Below are positions 58,452 through 64,000 of a DNA stretch of 64,000 bases, piece after piece. The translations under genes were made by a program, and so were the position numbers. A model generated the notes under the pieces. It was given only the letters and a program-made list of their open reading frames with translations, ran no database searches and had not been told where the DNA came from. The stretch's first letter is position 1, and each line of letters opens with the position of its first letter. The DNA is taken from contig NZ_BBJU01000003.1 of the NCBI RefSeq assembly GCF_000739935.1, positions 248,001 through 312,000 on the forward strand. The letters run 5' to 3'. Source of the DNA: Agrobacterium rubi TR3 = NBRC 13261. Lineage in GTDB: Bacteria; Pseudomonadota; Alphaproteobacteria; Rhizobiales; Rhizobiaceae.

Positions 58452-59426
58452 TTATTCAGCAGCAACGGCAAGCGGAGCTTGCGCTGCGAGAAATCGTTCC
58501 GCCTCAAGCGCGGCCATGCAGCCCATGCCAGCGGCGGTAATCGCCTGCCGGTAGGTGTCATCCGTCACGTCACCGGCTGCAAATATGCCGTCGATGTTGG
58601 TGGCAGTAGAATCGGGTGCCGTCCACATATAGCCGTTCGGCTTCAGTTTCAGCTTATCTTTGAAGAGTTCGACCGCGGGCGCATGGCCGATGGCAACGAA
58701 AACGCCGTGGACGGGCATTTCGGTGATCTCGCCGGTCTTGGTGTTGCGAACCCTGGCACCCGTGACCGAGGGCGGCATGGGATGCTTGGCAGGGGTGCCG
58801 GTGATTTCGGCAATTTCGCTGTTCCAGACGATGTTGACGTTGTCCTTCGCGAAAAGGCGTTCCTGAAGGATTTTCTCAGACCGGAAGCTGTCGCGACGGT
58901 GGACCACGGTCACCGTCTTGGCGATGTTGGACAGATAGAGCGCCTCTTCGACAGCGGAGTTGCCACCGCCGACCACGATCACGTCCTTGTTGCGATAGAA
59001 GAAGCCATCGCAGGTGGCGCAGGCGGAAACGCCAAAACCCTGAAACTGCTGTTCGCTCTCAATGCCCAGCCATTTGGCCTTGGCGCCGGTGGAGATGATC
59101 AGCGTATCTGCGGTCCACACCGCGCCGGAATCGGTTTTGACCGTAAACGGGCGGCGGGTGGTTTCAACCTCGGTCACCAGATCGTTGACGATTTCAGCGC
59201 CGACATGCGTCGCCTGCTTCAACATCTGGTCCATCAGCCACGGCCCCTGGATCGGGTCTGCATAGCCGGGATAGTTTTCAACATCGGTGGTGATCATCAA
59301 CTGCCCACCCTGTTCCATACCGGCAATCAGCACAGGGTCCAGCATGGCGCGGGCCGCATAGATGGCAGCGGTATAGCCAGCAGGGCCGGAGCCGATGATC
59401 AAGACCTTGGTGTGGCGGGCGGACAT
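58452..59426 (-). CDS. trxB: Thioredoxin-disulfide reductase
   Basis: 324 residues. FAD site GSGPAGYTAAIYAAR at the N-terminus, active-site CATC at residues 136-139, and the NADPH site VVVGGGNSAVEEALYL. The C-terminal GIFAAGDVTDDTYRQAITAAGMGCMAA signature is intact. It reduces thioredoxin with NADPH. It lies 17 bases before the LysR gene on the same strand, so the regulator and trxB are cotranscribed. The divergent Lrp gene is 244 bases away. Confidence 0.97.
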   Translation of the reverse strand: MSARHTKVLIIGSGPAGYTAAIYAARAMLDPVLIAGMEQGGQLMITTDVENYPGYADPIQGPWLMDQMLKQATHVGAEIVNDLVTEVETTRRPFTVKTDSGAVWTADTLIISTGAKAKWLGIESEQQFQGFGVSACATCDGFFYRNKDVIVVGGGNSAVEEALYLSNIAKTVTVVHRRDSFRSEKILQERLFAKDNVNIVWNSEIAEITGTPAKHPMPPSVTGARVRNTKTGEITEMPVHGVFVAIGHAPAVELFKDKLKLKPNGYMWTAPDSTATNIDGIFAAGDVTDDTYRQAITAAGMGCMAALEAERFLAAQAPLAVAAE

Positions 59427-59670
59427 GGATCGTTCCTTTCAAAACAGGGAAGTGGGATTTGGGAGCCGATGTGATAGCTCAACCACGGTGCACCCCTTCA
59501 ATGCCTGGTATTTAAGAGGGTCCAGTGCAGATATTCAAGGGCAGCCTTGCGTTACCAACAGGGCAGAAGGCTCAGAACACGCAATTTTGTGTCGCGGTGT
59601 TGAAGGATTATTGCGAATCCCGTCGTGAAGAGTAGAAGGAAGCATTCCAGCTCAATCAAGGAAGAGCATA

Positions 59671-60138
59671 TTGGCAAGCGTCGAACTTGATGCCATCGAT
59701 CTGAAAATACTGCGCGAATTGCAGCGTGACGGGCGCATGACCAATGTCGAGCTGGCAGACCGCGTCGGCATCTCTGCACCACCCTGTCTGCGGCGTGTGC
59801 GCAAGCTGGAAGAGGCTGGCATCATCGAAGGCTATCACGCCATGCTCAACGCCCCAAAACTGGGATTCGATCTCGTGGCCTTCTGCATGGTGGGACTGAA
59901 ACGCCAATCCGAAACCAACCTCAAAGCGTTTGCCGCCGCCACCGACCGCTGGCCACTGGTGCGCCAAGCCTGGATGGTTTCCGGTGACAGCGATTTCCTC
60001 CTCCACTGCGTCGCCGCAAACCTCACCCAGTTCCAGGACTTCGTCATCGAAGTGCTGACTGCCGACGAACACGTGGACACGGTGCGCACGATGCTGACCA
60101 TCCGGCAGGTGAAGCGGGCAGGGCTGGTGGGGGTGTAG
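59671..60138 (+). CDS. Lrp/AsnC-family transcriptional regulator
   Basis: 155 residues from a TTG at 59671 with AAGGAAGAG upstream. N-terminal helix-turn-helix: LDAIDLKILRELQRDGRMTNVELADRVGISAPPCLRRVRKLEEAGII. The RAM domain follows with GFDLVAFCMVGLK and SGDSDFLLHCVA. It is a small-ligand regulator. It diverges from trxB, a setting often seen in rhizobia. Its targets and effector amino acid cannot be told. Confidence 0.92.
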   Translation: MASVELDAIDLKILRELQRDGRMTNVELADRVGISAPPCLRRVRKLEEAGIIEGYHAMLNAPKLGFDLVAFCMVGLKRQSETNLKAFAAATDRWPLVRQAWMVSGDSDFLLHCVAANLTQFQDFVIEVLTADEHVDTVRTMLTIRQVKRAGLVGV

Positions 60139-60149
60139 GCTTGTTCGGC

Positions 60150-61184
60150 CTACTTCCAATTGATTGGTGTTATAAACCCTAGATCGACAAGTTGTTTCGA
60201 GCCTGTGAATTTGACTGAGATGTGTTCATCGTAAAAGTTGAGAGAGCCGCTTTTTTGAATTTCTTCTAGTAATTTGACGTAGTGAGACGATCCGCCATAG
60301 TGCTGCTTGTCATCGACGGCTTCGGAGATTTTCTCTTTGTAATTCACAAAGAATTTCAGATGCAGAAGCGCACCCCAGTTCTTTGGAAAATTGCGTCCGT
60401 AAGGCAAAGGGCGATGGATACTGCTGCCAAAAAGGCATTCGTCATCCCAATATATTAGCGGGTACTTCACCAGTTCGTTCTGTTCGTTGAACTTTCGTCC
60501 GCGCGGACCGCCTTTGATGCTGATGCCCCGCTTTCCCACGGACATATCGTAACCTTGTCGATCGAAATGATCCGAGAATTGCCAAGGTAGCGTATTTGAG
60601 CTTTTCTCTTCTCCCAAAAATGTACGATACATATCCAACATCGGTGCTGCGAGACGCTTATCCCCTTCCGCTTCGAGTATAGCAATTAAATTTTGAATGC
60701 TGCGGGTTTCACTATCCGCGAAAAAAAGAAACTCGTCGGAATCGAGATTGAGATACCAGCGATTTTTCCCGTATGTGTCGAACAACTGCTCTCGCCACTG
60801 ACGTCCCCGCCGTGCTTCAGCAAAGCGAATCGGCGACGTCCAGAGATCGACATCCGGATGGCTCGCCAAGAATTCGCGGGTTCCATCCGTCGACACATCA
60901 TCAACGAAGATAAAACGAGTAACACCCAGTTTTCGGTAGTGCTCCAGAAAACTGGAAAGGATGTTGATTTCGTTGTGGCTCACGACAACCAATGGCAAAT
61001 CGTCTTGAGACAAGGTCGAGACGGGCGTTTGTGGCCTGAGCTCGATATGCTTCCTATCTCGCTTTTCCCGTCGTGAAACGCGGGAACTTTCTATCCATGT
61101 CATCAAGCGATGAGCCAACGGACGGTTGTACTGCTTTGGTCCAGCTTCACTGGGATACTGCGCGACGGGCTTTTTCGTGGTCAT
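60150..61184 (-). CDS. Glycosyltransferase family 2-like protein
   Basis: 344 residues. After a basic N-terminal 60 residues comes a GT-A core: VVVSHNEINILSSFLEHYRKLGVTRFIFVDDVSTDGT (nucleotide-sugar pocket) and the metal motif in LNLDSDEFLFF. The C-terminal half (FNEQNELVKYPLIYWDD, HRPLPYGRN) is specific. No membrane segment is evident. It follows the Lrp gene in convergent orientation by 12 bases, and is the first gene of an AT-richer block of glycosyltransferases. Sugar donor and acceptor unknown. Confidence 0.85.
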   Translation of the reverse strand: MTTKKPVAQYPSEAGPKQYNRPLAHRLMTWIESSRVSRREKRDRKHIELRPQTPVSTLSQDDLPLVVVSHNEINILSSFLEHYRKLGVTRFIFVDDVSTDGTREFLASHPDVDLWTSPIRFAEARRGRQWREQLFDTYGKNRWYLNLDSDEFLFFADSETRSIQNLIAILEAEGDKRLAAPMLDMYRTFLGEEKSSNTLPWQFSDHFDRQGYDMSVGKRGISIKGGPRGRKFNEQNELVKYPLIYWDDECLFGSSIHRPLPYGRNFPKNWGALLHLKFFVNYKEKISEAVDDKQHYGGSSHYVKLLEEIQKSGSLNFYDEHISVKFTGSKQLVDLGFITPINWK

Positions 61185-61290
61185 GGAGATAATGTTTCGG
61201 CTTGATGTCGTTTAAGTCCAAGCAGGTTTCGCATATTAATTGCCTCTAAAAAAGAATAGTTTAGAATAATGTTTTCGCTGGGCAAGCATA

Positions 61291-62109
61291 TCAATTGAAA
61301 TCGACGATAATCCTGCTCAGTTTTTTTCTATTCAGAATATAGGAGAGTTGGGGTAGCGAATGATCGTAAAAATATAATATATTTTTGAGGACTGGCCGCT
61401 TCAGTTCTCTTGATAATTTGGATAGGAGGCCTTTCTCGGCGCCCTTGATGTGCCTCTGCTTCACCATGATCGTGCTTTCAAAGTCATCTTTTTTGTTCGC
61501 GTAGAATTGTTTTTGTATGCAAATTGCTGGTGCCATTTGGTAAACCACATTCTCCCGCATCGGCTCAGCCCTTGGATCGAACAGGAAAACATCCACCTGA
61601 CAGTATAGTTTCTCTGATATTGACAGCAGATATTTTGCGTAAGTTCGGGATACGATATACCCACAGGTGCCATTGTGCTGGCCCTTTAAAATCCTCAATG
61701 CGTGCTCGTCATCAATCCTGTGAATTTGAGACCCTGTTAAAATCGGAAACATTTCCGTTTCGATTTTGATGATGTTGGCGCCGTGCGGAATCCAACTTAC
61801 ATCGTCCAGAAATTTCTTCGCCTTCTGAGACAGGATGACGTCATCCTCAAATATCGCCACATACTCGTCTAGACCGTCAACGATCAATTGCCAGCATTTT
61901 CGATGGCTGAGGAAACAAGCGATGGCAGGATAAGTTAGTTTTTTGAACTTGACCGACCGTTTTGTCAGCTCATTCAAATTGATGTCTTTAAGATCATGCC
62001 AATCCACCGCACTCACACGCTCGAAGGTGAGATCGTTCTTTTCAAACTCTTGGACGACATGGGGGAGACGATCGACTGAGCGATCAAGGTTCACAACCAA
62101 ACACTTCAT
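61291..62109 (-). CDS. Glycosyltransferase family 25-like protein
   Basis: 272 residues from the ATG at 62109 (19 bases after the previous gene's stop); a TTG at 62151 overlaps that gene. The start KCLVVNLDRSVDRLPHVVQEFE is typical of GT25 (LOS-type galactosyltransferases). ERVSAVDWHDL then LSHRKCWQLIVDGLDEYVAIFEDDVIL (EDD metal site) follow. GTCGYIVSRTYAKYLL is a late motif. The codons are AT-richer than the core genes around. It probably adds a hexose to a surface glycan. Confidence 0.85.
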   Translation of the reverse strand: MKCLVVNLDRSVDRLPHVVQEFEKNDLTFERVSAVDWHDLKDINLNELTKRSVKFKKLTYPAIACFLSHRKCWQLIVDGLDEYVAIFEDDVILSQKAKKFLDDVSWIPHGANIIKIETEMFPILTGSQIHRIDDEHALRILKGQHNGTCGYIVSRTYAKYLLSISEKLYCQVDVFLFDPRAEPMRENVVYQMAPAICIQKQFYANKKDDFESTIMVKQRHIKGAEKGLLSKLSRELKRPVLKNILYFYDHSLPQLSYILNRKKLSRIIVDFN

Positions 62110-62128
62110 GGCGCTATAAGACTTGTCT

Positions 62129-62989
62129 CTATTCGAGGGGTGGGTAACCAAAATGGCTGCCCATGGCAGCTATCTGAGTGTCATTCTGTGAGTCAATCAC
62201 ATTTATCTTGTAAAGGGTAGACGACTGCGAACCGCGCCATGCGATCAGCAAATCCCTGTTTCCAAGATTGTAAATTTCCGTTTTTGCTAGACGCGCCATC
62301 CAATAGAGCCACACGTCGTCAGCATAGGGTGCGAGTCGAAGGAGTTCATCGACATCACTCGTTTTCTCGCTCAAGCTACCCGGCGGGTAGAGCGCGCCCG
62401 CGCCGGAAGTAGGGAAGTAAGATTTTGAGTTCCCTGTTACTGGCGAATTTTTTGGCCAATGACGATAAGCTTTAAAATGGTTATCATTCGATTGCCTGAT
62501 CTGATGAACTCGGTGACAAATAATGTGTCCCGGATGCTTGATCTGGGCGTCGACCATTTGGGCTAGCCAGTCACGGCGATAGTAGAGATCATCATCTGCA
62601 GTCACGATAAAGGCGTCTGGGTAGTGGGCTAGGGCTGGAATGATCTTCTTATAAGATCTCAGGTCTTGCGTCGACTTTATCTGGAAATCTTGTGACTGTA
62701 GCCTCAAGACGGATTGAGGTAACAGCCCCATATCCGCTTCAGCTATCCACAACACGACTTGGTCGGGTTTCACTGACTGGGTAAGAAGCGATTTCAGTGT
62801 AAGGTGCAATTTCTTAAATCGCGGCGGATAAGACGTCAAAGAAATGAGAAGCTGACGGGGTAGATCATGTCGTTTGATCGTCGCATGAAACACTTTGCTA
62901 TGGTGCCATCTCAATCGTGTTATCAAAGGCGCACAGACCGAGTGAATTTGACGGCTAATTCTTGATAATTCCCGCTGTACACTGCTCAT
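62129..62989 (-). CDS. Glycosyltransferase-like protein
   Basis: 286 residues. ISLTSYPPRFKKLHLTLKSLLTQSVKPDQVVLWI and the acidic TADDDLYYRRDWLAQM suggest a GT-A fold with DxD-type motif. SGAGALYPPGSLSE and APYADDVWLYWMARLAK follow and match a group of uncharacterised sugar transferases often found with polysaccharide genes. No clear ribosome binding site precedes the ATG at 62989. It is the head of a pair with the GT25-like gene (19-base gap). Confidence 0.7.
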   Translation of the reverse strand: MSSVQRELSRISRQIHSVCAPLITRLRWHHSKVFHATIKRHDLPRQLLISLTSYPPRFKKLHLTLKSLLTQSVKPDQVVLWIAEADMGLLPQSVLRLQSQDFQIKSTQDLRSYKKIIPALAHYPDAFIVTADDDLYYRRDWLAQMVDAQIKHPGHIICHRVHQIRQSNDNHFKAYRHWPKNSPVTGNSKSYFPTSGAGALYPPGSLSEKTSDVDELLRLAPYADDVWLYWMARLAKTEIYNLGNRDLLIAWRGSQSSTLYKINVIDSQNDTQIAAMGSHFGYPPLE

Positions 62990-63249
62990 ATTCTAACACA
63001 TCTAACTGCTGAGCCTGAGATTGTTCGCGCCACTCAAAACACTGAACCGGACACCATGTGTCCGTGGGCTCGTTTCTAACCAGCTTTCGTCTTTGATCAA
63101 GTAGCCGCAGCAAACAAGTGAGCGCTTGGCTTGATTTAACGAGACGATATTACTGACGTTTCAGTCGCCAATCCCTTTAATCCGATCTATTTTCCCTTTA
63201 AGGAGTTGAGTTCAATGCCCGTGGATTCAACGTCGCAGGAAAAAAGTCA

Positions 63250-64000
63250 ATGATTATAACGCGCATCCTCGGTGGGCTCGGAAATCAAATGTTTCAGTAC
63301 GCAGCCGGTCGATCGCTATCGCTGTCAAGTGGCCTACCACTTAAGCTCGACCTTAGAGAGATGCGGTTTGACACATTGCGCTCTCTGCAACTGGACCAAT
63401 TTAACATTGTTGGGGAAATCGCATCAGAAAAAGATATTCCGTTCAAAGAGCGTAACAGCCTTTATGGAAAGCTCGTTACGTCGATAAAAAATCGTAACCG
63501 TGCAGTACGAATAGTCGAGAAGGGTCTTTTATTTGATCCTAAAATATTGGAACTGCGACGATCAGTTTATCTTTTGGGGTATTGGCAGACGCAGAAATAC
63601 TTTTCCCAGTATTCTGATATTATCCGTCGAGATTTCTCTTTGAAAGAGCCCTTTAGCATTGAGAGGCAGGCCATTCTGTCTAGAATTCGGGCTGCGCATC
63701 ATCCCGTTTCAGTGCATGTTCGCAGGGGCGACTATGTGTCGAATCCGACCGCCAATACTGTCCATGGCACGTGCGAACCCAGGTGGTATGAGGCATCGAT
63801 GCAGAAAATGGCAGACCGGATTCACGGCTCGACGTTTTTTGTTTTTTCCGATGATGTGGCATGGGCTCGGCAGAATCTGCCGGTCATCGGGGAGATGTTT
63901 TTTGTAGAGCCGCAATCAGACGGACGTGACGGGGAGGATATGCATCTGATGGCATCTTGTCGCTCGCATATCATCGCCAACAGCACTTTCAGCTGGTGGG
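63250..64000 (+). CDS. Alpha-1,2-fucosyltransferase family (GT11) protein, C-terminus cut off by the window edge
   Basis: At least 250 residues from the ATG at 63250 with AGGA upstream; the frame is open to the window end. It begins MIITRILGGLGNQMFQYAAGR, the GT11 start. The GT11 motif HVRRGDYV is present, followed by FFVFSDDVAWA and the late CRSHIIANSTFSWW block, which the edge cuts. It should transfer L-fucose from GDP-fucose to a galactose or similar residue of a surface glycan. A promoter should lie in the 260-base gap to the divergent gene; I saw no other feature there. Confidence 0.9.
   Translation, partial: MIITRILGGLGNQMFQYAAGRSLSLSSGLPLKLDLREMRFDTLRSLQLDQFNIVGEIASEKDIPFKERNSLYGKLVTSIKNRNRAVRIVEKGLLFDPKILELRRSVYLLGYWQTQKYFSQYSDIIRRDFSLKEPFSIERQAILSRIRAAHHPVSVHVRRGDYVSNPTANTVHGTCEPRWYEASMQKMADRIHGSTFFVFSDDVAWARQNLPVIGEMFFVEPQSDGRDGEDMHLMASCRSHIIANSTFSWW

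Overview
The window looks like a piece of the chromosome of an alphaproteobacterium of the Agrobacterium/Rhizobium group. The evidence is the GC-rich coding sequence, a full petABC cytochrome bc1 operon, a CTC-type L25 ribosomal protein gene, an ExoD homologue, a clpS gene with no clpA beside it, and above all a tandem pair of AbcR-type (alpha-r15) small RNAs beside an LsrB/VtlR-type LysR gene and trxB, an arrangement known from Sinorhizobium, Agrobacterium and Brucella. Most of the window is core housekeeping sequence. No rRNA, tRNA, CRISPR array, transposase or phage gene was recognised.

Layout. 1-5.6 kb: leftward MoxR ATPase / DUF58 / BatA-DUF4159 / VWA-like membrane protein operon, cut by the window edge. 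5.7-12.7 kb: DUF1285, a palindromic repeat, NUDIX CoA-diphosphatase and CCA-adding enzyme, then hemF, a Na/Pi cotransporter and trmL. 12.8-17.9 kb: two paralogous half-size ABC exporters, the first behind a possible leader peptide and switch-like leader, and a membrane-anchored endonuclease/exonuclease/phosphatase. 18.2-23.5 kb: petABC, apt, an orphan gene and two overlapping MaoC-like genes. 23.6-31 kb: ychF, exoD, clpS, pth and rplY, with a GGDEF-EAL protein and a periplasmic binding protein lying between pth and rplY. 31-36 kb: an MHYT-GGDEF-EAL protein, an AcoR-like activator without an AAA+ domain and its likely target aldehyde dehydrogenase. 36-42 kb: prs, a lipoprotein, and the lgt-midA-pgeF-M24 cluster. 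42.4-49.6 kb: ubiK-like gene, ybjN-like gene, proC, csaA, a MarR/OmpR-regulator/histidine-kinase operon, an SH3-DUF1236 secreted protein, a glyoxalase-II-like hydrolase and a cold-shock gene. 50-56.6 kb: EamA exporter, a degenerate EAL protein with a CtrA-like box on each side, an aspartate aminotransferase, a CaCA antiporter and an Old Yellow Enzyme under an ArsR-type regulator. 57-60 kb: tandem sRNAs, LysR, trxB, Lrp. 60.1-64 kb: an AT-richer block of four glycosyltransferase genes, the last a GT11 fucosyltransferase cut by the right edge.

Themes. Cyclic-di-GMP turnover is represented three times (27.6, 31.2 and 51.5 kb). Redox and respiration genes recur (petABC, hemF, trxB with LysR, Old Yellow Enzyme, a PetP/PetR-like regulator pair, UbiK). 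The regulatory RNA locus at 57.0-57.3 kb is the clearest non-coding signal. The least explained items are the candidate attenuator before the first ABC exporter, the MaoC pair, the M24 protein that has lost its metal ligands, and the glycosyltransferase block. I did not find a system I could confidently call new.
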